The position numbers and the translations under genes were made by a program. Source: an uncultured Gemmatimonadota bacterium (GTDB lineage Bacteria > Gemmatimonadota > Gemmatimonadetes > Gemmatimonadales > Gemmatimonadaceae). Taken from it: a DNA stretch of 64,000 nucleotides. This document shows positions 9,501 to 17,174 of this stretch, piece by piece (positions within the stretch are counted from its first letter, which is position 1; each line of letters opens with the position of its first letter). The notes beneath the pieces are model-generated. The model was not told where the DNA came from. It was given only the letters and a program-made list of their open reading frames with translations, and searched no databases. The stretch spans positions 641,133 to 705,132 of the forward strand of contig CADEFN010000003.1 in the NCBI GenBank assembly GCA_902826615.1, written 5' to 3'.

Positions 9501-9833
9501 AACCCTGCAGCGGGCAAGTGGAAGGTGGTGATCGACGCGTCGCGCGCAGGGGCGAGCGTCTCGTACGCCTACGAGGATGTGCTCTTCAACCCGGCGTATG
9601 GCCACGTCGCCGTTACCGATCAGCCGACGGAGCGATCGGTGGGCGGCACATGGTCGGCACGCGGGCAGGCGTGGGTGGCGTCGATGCCGTCGGGACGCGA
9701 GCCCTTCGCGGCAGTACAGGTGCAGGCGCAGCCCAAGGGTGCGCCACCTTTCCTCGTTGGACTCCGCGAGCTGCAAGCACGGGTCGACCGGGCTTCGGGA
9801 AGCGGGGGACGCTCGGAAGCGCAGCATCGCTGA
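6531..9833 (+). CDS. Secreted subtilisin-like (S8) serine protease, TPP II-like architecture
   Basis: The start at 6531 (MSSKARFVPVAALLLIGG) gives a signal peptide cut near HLAAQ. The protein has 1100 residues. The catalytic triad reads Asp194 in IAMIDQS, His373 in VASHASLVVG and Ser566 in GGTSTATP. About 180 residues separate Asp from His, much more than in ordinary subtilisins and similar to tripeptidyl-peptidase II, in which a long insert lies between these residues. From about residue 640 the chain is a series of beta-sandwich modules, including a PPC-like region near TTVLSARLRVTAGAAADLDL. It probably degrades peptides outside the cytoplasm. Its TGA overlaps the ATG of the cupin gene. Confidence 0.85.
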   Translation: MSSKARFVPVAALLLIGGITRHLAAQGPYKSDPPRRAFLFKDARGEIAAARARRDTTVTLVVASMAGANAKVVALVTRLGGTVGYREDKVDYLRVRLPVDSAEQVVRSPLVHSSDVSISRTSRALGLADGGAPADQPLSALPFAPDTTKRPWPPVLSDAPLVDRYDPVIDMGGAEWRKANPTWDGRGVTIAMIDQSMDAFLPELQVAKTRAGASTRKIVGYRTVVDIDEENDGQWFRMKDVVSATDGKISWQGKTYTAPASGTYRIDELDEALFDSLNRAGIEKDVNRDGNPAGSSRLFGILWNEATNDVWVDTDQDLDFSDEKAYTDYAVRPEFGTIGKDKPETPIRESVSFAIQIDKARKLVALNLGVASHASLVVGAAVGSRGTAGRFDGVAPGAQLVNMAEGGAAYGQTEAVIEAAKIPEVDVIFTEQSSVIARNYLLFDGRLVPTVIYGRVIEVFGKSLILPTHNYAVLAAIDDYALAPGAISIGGHESKANFFANHGVRVQHDDNLLITGGYGPMGNGALKPDIIAPSNYVSTGRGFLEGTAIPGLMQLPPGYNIAGGTSTATPTTAGAVALLISAARQANVKVDPYRLRQAIMTSGRWVSHIAANKQGNGAVNIAGAWEALKAMDTVKTAITITSRASVKHAMAHLLATPHEGVGIFEREGWTSGDRGERTVTFTRTTGPKGALPFTIGWNGNDGTYTSATTVNLPLGTPVPVAVSVAPSTPGVHTAVMTLDYSGSPGVEYRTQATIVAATVLNASNQFVSEQKLEVPRPGMTHLYYRVPEGATTLRIDVDASKRPVSVAVTRPDTRNVTGFGSGGVTKQTFAIQDPVAGVWEVRLQDVDDTRAFDWQQAKKNEVVPNTAVTIKVSALDAQAATSAPVSAMSGTLSNTAMEVDLTNRMAAFPGVALSMPMGAVRRDAGQLGESAQRMYDIDVPAGTTVLSARLRVTAGAAADLDLYLFDCSGKECVAARADGDAAGDESVMVQNPAAGKWKVVIDASRAGASVSYAYEDVLFNPAYGHVAVTDQPTERSVGGTWSARGQAWVASMPSGREPFAAVQVQAQPKGAPPFLVGLRELQARVDRASGSGGRSEAQHR

Positions 9834-10162
9834 TGGAGATCGTCGGCATTCCGTTTGGCACCACGGACTGGGCGTCAATCCCGCGAACTGAACACCCGGG
9901 TGCGACGGGGATGGCCTATTGGAGGACCTGCACCTTCGGAAAGATCAGGGTCCGAATGGTGGAGTACACCGCCGGTTACCTCGCAGACCATTGGTGCGTG
10001 AAAGGCCACATTCTCTTGTGTACTGAAGGGCAACTCGACACGGAACTGGCCGACGGGAGGGTGTTCACCCTGACGCCTGGCATGAGCTACCAGATGTCTG
10101 ACAACGCTGAACCGCACCGCTCCCGAACGGTGACAGGAGCCACACTGTTCATCGTCGACTGA
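9833..10162 (+). CDS. DHCW-motif cupin-fold protein
   Basis: The 109-residue protein starts at the ATG that shares one base with the protease stop codon (TGATG), so translation is probably coupled. The sequence is a small single-domain cupin with the conserved YLADHWCVKGHILLC segment, from which the DHCW family takes its name, followed by a Gly turn and LFIVD at the C-terminus. These proteins probably bind a metal through His/Cys, but no reaction has been established to my knowledge. Coupling to a secreted protease gene is unexpected for a protein with no signal peptide. Confidence 0.8.
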   Translation: MEIVGIPFGTTDWASIPRTEHPGATGMAYWRTCTFGKIRVRMVEYTAGYLADHWCVKGHILLCTEGQLDTELADGRVFTLTPGMSYQMSDNAEPHRSRTVTGATLFIVD

Positions 10163-10229
10163 TAGTCGCCTCGCCACCGTACAGGGCCGCATCGGCACCC
10201 GCCAACGCGATCGTTCGCAAGCACAGACG

Positions 10230-11492
10230 TCAGTCGCTATGCTGGTGTCGCGGGGCCAGCGACCAATTCACGTCCGACACGCGTTGATCCGAGAAGATCA
10301 CCGGGAAGAAGTGCCGCTTCAGCGCCTCATGATACTCGGCCACCGAATCGAGGTACCGGAGGTACGACGCCTGATCGGTGCGGGCAAGTGCGTTGAGTCG
10401 CGCGTGGACCGCCGCGGGAGGAAACCAGCGCAGGCGCGATCGACTCCAGGCCTCCCTGCCCTCCATGACCTCCCGATACCGCTGCGCGGACGCTCGCGAC
10501 TGGTCGTCTCCGCGCTGCTGCATCGCGTAGTACCACCCGTTGGAGTACCGATCCGCCGGCACAGGCGCCGAGCGCCACTCCGGATATCGTTGATAGAACG
10601 CCTCCATGACCTCAGCCATGGGCTCATCCCAGGCACCGTGGTAACCCTGCCGCTGTGCGACGGTGAGCTCGAGCGCCTCAGGGAGGGGGAATCGTCGGCC
10701 GGCCAGCACATTCACCAGCGCCGGCCCCAGTGCTGTCGCCACGATCCACACGCCGAGGAGCAGCATGAGATTGAACTCCGACGGACGACGCAGTGCGGCG
10801 ACCAGCCCGGCGAACAGACACCATCCAACCAGGTACAGCGTCAGCACACCAATCATGCTCGCCAGTGTGGTGTCCATCGGAAGACCTAACCACACAGTGG
10901 CGAAGGCGACCACAACCAACAGAGTGATCCAGACCACGGCAGTGCGCAGAGCAAGCCGCACGGCGTAGAGTCGGGCGACCCCTGGCGCCTGCAGCCGTAG
11001 CAGCGGCAGTGTGCCCTGCTCCTCGTCACCTGACCGGAGGTTCCAGGCCAGGGCGATCAGTAACAACGGAGCGAGCACGACGCATACGAAGGCCAGATCG
11101 AACGTCCCAAAAGACGTAAGCAGGGGATTGTCGAGGTCTGCGTCGTACAACTGGCCCTGCAAGGCGTGAATGCGCACCTTGAGGTTGAAGGCATGGACAT
11201 CGCGTTGTCCCAGGGCCAGCGGAGCCCAGGGTGAAGGCGCCCGCGCGGTATGGAAGGCGAGATAGTAGAGCTGGTCACCGGCGACCGCGTTGGGCTGCGG
11301 CCCGAGGATCGCCCGGTGTTCGGCCGCCTGACGAGTCGCTACCTCGGCCAGCACGTCACGCTGCCGCTGAATCACACGGTGGCCGTTCCCGATCGCGAGG
11401 AGTCCGGCCACCAGCAGGAGTGGCACGCCGAGTGAGACCACGCGCTGCCGACGGAGCAGGAGCCATTCGCGCGTGAGCTGGTGCCAGGTCAT
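10230..11492 (-). CDS. ABC-2 type permease, DUF3526-like (second permease of the operon)
   Basis: The 420-residue membrane protein has one transmembrane helix near residues 20-36, a soluble domain to about residue 130, then several helices (about 131-260) and a long charged C-terminal part. This is the DUF3526/ABC-2 pattern, in which two large extracytoplasmic loops sit between helices. Its ATG overlaps the stop of the preceding permease gene (ATGA), so the two are translated together and probably form a heterodimer with the ATPase at 15446-16213. It is the last gene of the minus-strand operon. The transported substrate is unknown. Confidence 0.8.
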   Translation of the reverse strand: MTWHQLTREWLLLRRQRVVSLGVPLLLVAGLLAIGNGHRVIQRQRDVLAEVATRQAAEHRAILGPQPNAVAGDQLYYLAFHTARAPSPWAPLALGQRDVHAFNLKVRIHALQGQLYDADLDNPLLTSFGTFDLAFVCVVLAPLLLIALAWNLRSGDEEQGTLPLLRLQAPGVARLYAVRLALRTAVVWITLLVVVAFATVWLGLPMDTTLASMIGVLTLYLVGWCLFAGLVAALRRPSEFNLMLLLGVWIVATALGPALVNVLAGRRFPLPEALELTVAQRQGYHGAWDEPMAEVMEAFYQRYPEWRSAPVPADRYSNGWYYAMQQRGDDQSRASAQRYREVMEGREAWSRSRLRWFPPAAVHARLNALARTDQASYLRYLDSVAEYHEALKRHFFPVIFSDQRVSDVNWSLAPRHQHSD

Positions 11493-12967
11493 GGGTGGGC
11501 TCGCTGCGGGTGGGTGGTTCGGATCAGGGCCGCCATCACCAGCAGCACCACCAGCAGCAGGACCCCGCCGGCCCGTGCCTGACGAGCCAGCGTCGCGCCT
11601 AACGATGGTTGCTCCCAGGCAAAAGTGGGGAGCGAGGCGAAGAAGTGCTGATCAATACGCTGCCGACTTGGGGCACCGTTGATCACCGCACCATATCGAT
11701 CCTGTGCAGCCGCCACCTCCTCCATGTGGAGTCGGTTGAGCCGCTGAATCAGATCGTACCGGTACGCTTCGGCCTGCCGCTCGAACTCCGCGAGGTGTGC
11801 CGGGTCGGTCCCAGCGGTGGCCATGGAGAGGGAGCGCGTCACCAGAAAGGGACTCACGACACCGAACAGATCGAGGACCAACTGCTGGCGCGCACGAACC
11901 CGATCGAGTGAATCGAGGTGGGCCTGAAATGCCTCGCTGGTGTGCCGTTCCCCTTCCTGCATAACGAGGCCCTGGTAGTTGAACGGCAGCTCGGCCACCG
12001 TCGCCACGCCGTACTTTGCCAGCGTCTCCTGTCGGAGTCGCGCGAAGGCGGGATCGTCCGGGTCATGTGCATCACCCAGCGACCGGACCGTGGCATCCAC
12101 CCGCTCCGCAAACTCGGCGCGCGATGGCAGCGGGAACCAGGCGTTGGCCGCCACCGGTGCGAGGCGCGGCACCACAATCCAGAGCGCGATCCAGGTGCCC
12201 AGGGTGATGGCCAATGCCTCGCGCGAGGTCCGGGAACGCGCCGAGGCCAGCGTGGCGACTGTCGCTACCATGATCCAAAAGATCACGTGCAGCGCGAGCA
12301 ACACGAGGAGCCTGGGCCCCACCGCCGACAACGCCTGTGTACGCGAGACAACCCACGTGGTCGCGATCAGGCCAGAGGCAACGACAAGCGTCACCAGGGT
12401 GCACACGCCAAGAATCTTTCCCATCACCAGGGCACGCCAGCTCACGCCTTGCGCCAGGTGCAGGGCCAGCGTTCCGGCTTCGCGCTCCCGGGTGACTGAC
12501 ACGCCAGCGGTAACCAGCAGGAAGAGCGGCACAAACAACTGCAGGACAGTGGCCGGGTTGAGGTCACCAAACCGTTCCGTGCCGGCTTGCGCCGCCGCAC
12601 TGAAGTTCGCCGTGTTTTGGCGATGGGCCTCGAGGAACATCGACGTGCCGGCGAAGCGCTCCACCCCGCTATCGAAGGCGGAGAGCGGTGCGACCGGCCG
12701 GAACAGGAGATAGCCGTAGTGCGACACCCGGTGCGGGTGACGGTCCGGCTGGGAGGCAAACTGCGAGCCCACGAGTTCCTGGTATCGCTCCCGCTGGGCC
12801 GCTTCTCGCACCTGGCGATCGTGAGAGGTGACCGCGGCCAGGAGGAGCAGCGCCGTCAGGATGGCGCCAAGCAGGAGCGTGCTGCGCGTCCGCCAGGCGT
12901 GACGCAGTTCCTGCTGCGCCACGCGAAGGACCAATGTTGTACCAGAGGCCGTGGATCTGCCCGCCAT
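11489..12967 (-). CDS. ABC-2 type permease, DUF3526-like (first permease of the operon)
   Basis: I chose the ATG at 12967, which has a GAGGT ribosome-binding site six bases upstream. A GTG at 12982 is in frame but has none. The protein has 492 residues. The N-terminus (LVLRVAQQELRHAWRTRSTL) is the cytoplasmic entry helix of this permease family. A first transmembrane helix, a large extracytoplasmic domain (about residues 50-150), a block of five or so helices, a second soluble domain and a last helix near the C-terminus follow. It starts 31 bases after the TonB receptor stop. Its N-terminus resembles the 53-residue remnant at 15275-15436. Confidence 0.8.
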   Translation of the reverse strand: MAGRSTASGTTLVLRVAQQELRHAWRTRSTLLLGAILTALLLLAAVTSHDRQVREAAQRERYQELVGSQFASQPDRHPHRVSHYGYLLFRPVAPLSAFDSGVERFAGTSMFLEAHRQNTANFSAAAQAGTERFGDLNPATVLQLFVPLFLLVTAGVSVTREREAGTLALHLAQGVSWRALVMGKILGVCTLVTLVVASGLIATTWVVSRTQALSAVGPRLLVLLALHVIFWIMVATVATLASARSRTSREALAITLGTWIALWIVVPRLAPVAANAWFPLPSRAEFAERVDATVRSLGDAHDPDDPAFARLRQETLAKYGVATVAELPFNYQGLVMQEGERHTSEAFQAHLDSLDRVRARQQLVLDLFGVVSPFLVTRSLSMATAGTDPAHLAEFERQAEAYRYDLIQRLNRLHMEEVAAAQDRYGAVINGAPSRQRIDQHFFASLPTFAWEQPSLGATLARQARAGGVLLLVVLLVMAALIRTTHPQRAHP

Positions 12968-12998
12968 CACACGACCTCGCACTGCGCGGAACGCGGCA

Positions 12999-15242
12999 TC
13001 AGCGCTGCAGCGTCACGTTGAGCAGCACACCGCGACCACTCGCCGGCGAGTGGAGAGTCTGCGCGCCATCGAACCAGGCGTACTCGAAGTATCGGTCGAA
13101 GACATTCTGCATCGCCAGTCCCACGGTGGCCACGCGCCAACGCCACGAGACATCAACGTTGGTCGAGAAGTAGCTGCCAAACTTCGCCGTGGAGTTGGCG
13201 GTGTTCAGGAAGTAGTCGTCCTGCCCGAAGGTCCATGCGGAGATGGCGACGCCCGAGCGATGACTCCAGTCGATGCCCAACTTGGTCGTCCAGTCCGGAA
13301 CATGGTCGAGACGCTTGCCCTTGAGCTGCGGTTGCGTCAGGCCCGGTTCCACGAGGGTGGCCCGCTGCGAGGTGAAAGTGCCCCAGGCGCTCACCCCACC
13401 GCCAAGGGCAAATGTGCCCTCGAGGTCGACGCCTTTGCGCTCGGTTTCTCCGACGTTTTCTGAATCTCCGCTGTTGTCGAACTTGAGACGGACTTCGTCC
13501 GAGGCGTTCTGTTGCCACACACCAGCCCGCAGCGTGATCCGTGCGGTCGGCGCCGCAGACACCCCAACCTCCCATCCGTCGTTTGTTGACGGGCGCAGGG
13601 GCGCCGTACCAAACGCGCCAGTGCCAGTGCCGATCTGGAAGGAACGCCCGTAGTTGCCGTACACCGAGAAGCCAGCGAGCGGAGTAAGGATGGCTCCCAG
13701 CTTGGGCTGCCATACCGTCCCGTAGTCGAGAATCGGGGAGGTCACACGCGTGGCCTTGTTGGTGAACTCTCCGTCAAAACCGTCGACACGCATACCGGCA
13801 TGCAGACGGAGTGGTGAGACCGGCGCGAGATCGATCTGCGCAAAGCCTCCTCGATTTGAGAAGGTGAAGTCGTAGTCGCGGAGTGTCGCGGCCCGCACAC
13901 GATCGGCCGTGCGAAAGCGCTGTTGCAGGTTGTCCTGAGTCTGCCAATCGCCGCCAAGCGAAACGACCACGTCCTGCGATCGGAGCGCGGCGGGGCGCCA
14001 GGTGAACTGCGACACCAATCCATACTGGTTCTCGTCCTCTCGCCGTTCCTGTTGCGCACCGGCGGCGGTGAACTTGACGAAACGAATGCGGTTGAAAGCC
14101 TGCCCATACGCACGAACAGTCAACGCGGTGGTTGCCGAGGGGGTGATCTCGGAGTGCAGCGACAGCTGCTGGGAGGTGATGTCACCGCCGTCCGCCGCTG
14201 AAAACGCCGGCGATGCCGTCGGCGTGCTGCGCGACTCGGCGAGGGTGAGGTAACCCGGCGCGTCAGTCTCCAGGTCGTGCACCCGTCCGATCATCCCGAT
14301 CGAGAAGCGATCCGAGGGCGTGCTGTAAAACCACTTGCCCGACGCCGTGTACTTTGTGAGCGCCGAGTTGTCGCGGTACCCGTCACTGGTGCGATAGGAG
14401 CCCGCCAGGGTCTGGGAATAGCCGCGCCCCGCAGTCGCCGCGACCAGCTGGCCTTCGGTCGTACCAAAGGAGCCCGTCGTGAGGCGGGCGAGCATGTTAT
14501 TGCCGCCGCGCTTGGTGGTGACATTCACGTTGCCCGCGAGGTTGAACAGGCCGTACCGCGCATCACTCGTTCCCCGCACCACCTCCATGCGATCGATCTC
14601 CAGGGCCGGGATGGCATTGATCTCACCGAAGCCCGCGTTGGTGTGCATCGGGATGCCGTCGACCATGATGCGCGCGTGTGCGATTTCTCCTTCGGTGTTG
14701 AAGCCACGCATGGCGATGTCGCCCGAGACGATCCCCTGGTTGTAGTCGGCGTGATAGACACCGGGAATCTTGCGCAGCAGTTCCTGGGCGAAGTCGACGT
14801 TTTCACGAGCGACCTGCTCGCCGGTCATGACACTCACCGCGCTGAGCATATCGGCGGCGCCGAGATGACGCGTGGAGCCTGCGTCGCCCCGTCCGATGAC
14901 CACCACCGGGGGCTGGACCGTCCGTGTGCGCAAGACAATGTCTCCAGCTGCCGTTGTTGCCGACGTGATGTCGAGGGAACGGGAGATGGTCCGAAGCCCG
15001 GTTGCGCTGGCGGCGAGTGTGTGCCGTCCGCGCCCCAGAGCGTTCAGTGCAAAACGGCCATCCGCACCACTGGTGACACGTACTTCGCGACCGTCGGTGT
15101 CAATGAGGGTAACCATGGCCCCGCTCAGCGGAGTCGACACGGAGTCGAGAATGCGTCCTTCCACGCGCCAGGGTGCCGTGGATTGCGCGGCGGCAAGGGC
15201 GGGTGAGAGGAACAAGGCGAGCACTAGACAGAAGCGACGCAT
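12999..15242 (-). CDS. TonB-dependent outer-membrane receptor
   Basis: The ATG at 15242 gives a signal peptide (MRRFCLVLALFLSPALAAAQ) and a 747-residue protein. Residues 25-110 form a carboxypeptidase-like regulatory (CarboxypepD_reg) domain. A plug domain follows (about 115-240, with IPGVYHADYNQG, MVDGIPMHTNAGFG and VRGTSDARYG), then a 22-strand type barrel ending in the aromatic-rich NVFDRYFEYAWF region. The sequence is of the siderophore-receptor type rather than SusC. It imports a substrate across the outer membrane using the proton motive force. Its place inside an operon with ABC-2 permeases and a sensor kinase suggests that the operon handles one imported or exported compound. Confidence 0.9.
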   Translation of the reverse strand: MRRFCLVLALFLSPALAAAQSTAPWRVEGRILDSVSTPLSGAMVTLIDTDGREVRVTSGADGRFALNALGRGRHTLAASATGLRTISRSLDITSATTAAGDIVLRTRTVQPPVVVIGRGDAGSTRHLGAADMLSAVSVMTGEQVARENVDFAQELLRKIPGVYHADYNQGIVSGDIAMRGFNTEGEIAHARIMVDGIPMHTNAGFGEINAIPALEIDRMEVVRGTSDARYGLFNLAGNVNVTTKRGGNNMLARLTTGSFGTTEGQLVAATAGRGYSQTLAGSYRTSDGYRDNSALTKYTASGKWFYSTPSDRFSIGMIGRVHDLETDAPGYLTLAESRSTPTASPAFSAADGGDITSQQLSLHSEITPSATTALTVRAYGQAFNRIRFVKFTAAGAQQERREDENQYGLVSQFTWRPAALRSQDVVVSLGGDWQTQDNLQQRFRTADRVRAATLRDYDFTFSNRGGFAQIDLAPVSPLRLHAGMRVDGFDGEFTNKATRVTSPILDYGTVWQPKLGAILTPLAGFSVYGNYGRSFQIGTGTGAFGTAPLRPSTNDGWEVGVSAAPTARITLRAGVWQQNASDEVRLKFDNSGDSENVGETERKGVDLEGTFALGGGVSAWGTFTSQRATLVEPGLTQPQLKGKRLDHVPDWTTKLGIDWSHRSGVAISAWTFGQDDYFLNTANSTAKFGSYFSTNVDVSWRWRVATVGLAMQNVFDRYFEYAWFDGAQTLHSPASGRGVLLNVTLQR

Positions 15243-15274
15243 GCGGCGGAGGTGAGGGGGATAGCAGAATTCCC

Positions 15275-15436
15275 CTACGAGCCATCGCGAGCACCCCAGT
15301 TCCAATGAACGGTCGATTTCTTCGGTCCGATGGCTGCGACGGACCTCACCAGCGTCAGGACAATGGCCGCCGACCAGCGGAAACGCCCATCGCGCAGAGT
15401 ATCTGTGAACTCCTTGGATGCGATCCGAAACAGCAT
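15275..15436 (-). pseudogene. N-terminal remnant of a third DUF3526-like permease
   Basis: A 53-codon reading frame begins with ATG at 15436, nine bases after the ATPase stop, with a strong GAGGAGG ribosome-binding site. Residues 1-29 (MLFRIASKEFTDTLRDGRFR then WSAAIVLTL) match the conserved start of ABC-2/DUF3526 permeases: cytoplasmic amphipathic helix, then the first transmembrane segment. From about residue 30 the sequence changes to RSVAAIGPKK and ends in TAG after residue 53, with no further permease sequence. The TonB receptor gene follows after 32 bases. This looks like a permease gene whose body was lost by deletion or replaced when the receptor gene arrived. A functional short peptide cannot be excluded. 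Confidence 0.7.
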
Positions 15437-15445
15437 ACGCCCTCC

Positions 15446-16213
15446 TCAGTCGCGCATGTGGTCGAGATACAAACGTTCGAGATCCGCGTGTCCGATGTCG
15501 GCCGTGCTGAGTGTTTGCACCAGCGTGCCGTGTTTCATGATGCCAACCCGCGTTCCCGTTTCCTTGGCACGGAACAAGTCGTGGGTGGCCATGAGAATGG
15601 CCGCTCCCTGTCCCCGCAACATGTCGAGGAGCTGCGAGAATTCGTTGGACGCCTTGGGATCAAGTCCGGAGGTCGGTTCGTCCAGCAGGAGCGCCTGCGC
15701 GCGTTTGGCGAGCGCAATCGCAATGCCGACCTTCTGCCGCATGCCTTTGGAGTAGTCGCCAACCCGCTTGGTGGCCGCGTCGGGTTGAAGGCCCGCGCGC
15801 GACAGGTACTCGAGCAACTCCTCGCGCTCATGGCGGCGTGACGTTGCCAGCGAGGCGAAATAGTCCAGGTTTTCCAGCCCCGTGAGGTTCTTGTACAGCA
15901 TGACCTGCTCGGGGATATAGGCAACGTGCTGTTTGGTCTCGAGTGGCTGTTTGGTGACGTCGAGACCGGCGATATGCGCCGATCCCGTGGTCGGCTCCAC
16001 GAAATTCAGAAAGAGATTGATGGTCGTGGTCTTCCCTGCGCCGTTGGCTCCGAGCAGACAGAAGACCTCGCCAGGATGGATGGCGAGATCGAGGGCATTC
16101 AGGGCGGTGAAGTTGCCATACCGTTTGGTCAGGGCTCGGGCTTCGAGCACCGCGCCGCGTGCACTTCCGTTCGCGCCGGCTTGAGTCTCTGGAGTCATGG
16201 CGACGGAGGTCAT
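15446..16213 (-). CDS. ABC transporter ATP-binding protein
   Basis: I chose the ATG at 16213 (MTSVAMTPETQ) because a GAGGA site lies upstream. An in-frame ATG at 16198 is an alternative. The 255-residue protein has a Walker A (LLGANGAGKTTT), Q-loop region, signature motif (DYSKGMRQKVG, a variant of LSGGQ), Walker B (ALLLDEPTSGLD) and H-loop (MATHDL). This is the CcmA/NosF-like subclass that energises ABC-2 permeases. It probably pairs with the two permeases at 10230-12967. The gene follows the LytTR regulator gene after 115 bases on the same strand. Confidence 0.92.
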   Translation of the reverse strand: MTSVAMTPETQAGANGSARGAVLEARALTKRYGNFTALNALDLAIHPGEVFCLLGANGAGKTTTINLFLNFVEPTTGSAHIAGLDVTKQPLETKQHVAYIPEQVMLYKNLTGLENLDYFASLATSRRHEREELLEYLSRAGLQPDAATKRVGDYSKGMRQKVGIAIALAKRAQALLLDEPTSGLDPKASNEFSQLLDMLRGQGAAILMATHDLFRAKETGTRVGIMKHGTLVQTLSTADIGHADLERLYLDHMRD

Positions 16214-16328
16214 TGGACCGTTCCTCAGGGTGGTTTGGAGACGACCCGAGGACGATAGGATGAAACAGCCGTCGCAGCACAACGTGACCCCACGAACGGT
16301 CGAAACCGGCCAACGAATGGCTCGACGA

Positions 16329-17162
16329 TCAGAGCCTGAGGAGTTCCTCACGCAGCACGCGCGCGCGCAAACGGCTCACCGGGAGCTGGATGTTGTTCCG
16401 CAGACTGACCACGTAGGTGCCACCGGGCATCGGGCTGATCCGATGAATCAGCTCCACGTTGGCAATGGTTCCTCGTGAGAGTCGCACGAACTTGGCCGGA
16501 TCGAGCCGCGCCTCGAGGTTCTTCAGCCGATAAGTGATCGTGAAGCGCTCACCGTTGATGAGCGTGAGGTGCAACAACTCGCCATCCGCCACAATGGCCG
16601 CGATCTGATCCACCGGAATGATGATGATGTCGTCCCGCTTCCGAACGGGAATTCGCCGCAGATACCGCGTCGGAGCGCCGAGGTCCACTTCCTCTGCCAC
16701 GGCCTTGAGCCGTGCGACTTCTGCTGGCTTGTAGTCAGCCTGTTCCAGTCGCTCCAGCGCCCGATTGAGGGTCAGCCGCAGCCGCACCGGATCCACCGGC
16801 TTGAGCAGGTAGTCGATGGCCGACATCTCGAATGCCTGGACGGCGTACTCATCATAGGCCGTGACAAACGCCACGAGCGGCAAGGCATCCTTCCGCACCA
16901 TCCGCACCACACCCAGGCCGTCGAGCTCCGGCATCTGGAGATCCAGCAGGGCGAGGTCGGGACGCACTTGCTCGATCACCTCCACTGCCTCGGTGCCGGT
17001 CGACGCTTCGCCCACAATCTCCACATCCGGGTTGGCTGCAAGCATGCTGGCCAAAAACGCGCGGGCTGGCCGCTCGTCGTCAGCAATGACCACGCGCAAC
17101 CGGTGCACCAGCTCTGTGGGTCGGTCAGGCCGCTTTTCAGTCCGGGATTGGGGAGGCATCAT
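16329..17162 (-). CDS. LytTR family response regulator
   Basis: The 277-residue protein has an N-terminal receiver domain (about 22-140) with the acidic pair in IADDE, the phosphoacceptor Asp74 in LALLDLQMPE and the conserved Lys in YLLKPVDP. A C-terminal LytTR DNA-binding domain follows (about 175-277, with FVRLSRGTIANVELI and SRLRARVLREELLRL). Such proteins bind pairs of direct repeats about two helical turns apart. It is 12 bases after the sensor kinase gene, so the two are a cognate pair. The 21-base phased ACCAG repeats at 19145-19196 are its likely target. Confidence 0.93.
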   Translation of the reverse strand: MMPPQSRTEKRPDRPTELVHRLRVVIADDERPARAFLASMLAANPDVEIVGEASTGTEAVEVIEQVRPDLALLDLQMPELDGLGVVRMVRKDALPLVAFVTAYDEYAVQAFEMSAIDYLLKPVDPVRLRLTLNRALERLEQADYKPAEVARLKAVAEEVDLGAPTRYLRRIPVRKRDDIIIIPVDQIAAIVADGELLHLTLINGERFTITYRLKNLEARLDPAKFVRLSRGTIANVELIHRISPMPGGTYVVSLRNNIQLPVSRLRARVLREELLRL

Positions 17163-17174
17163 GGCGGTGGAAGG

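Noticed and set aside
14277-15206. Plus-strand open frame opposite the TonB receptor gene
   Set aside because: Antisense shadow of a well-supported receptor.
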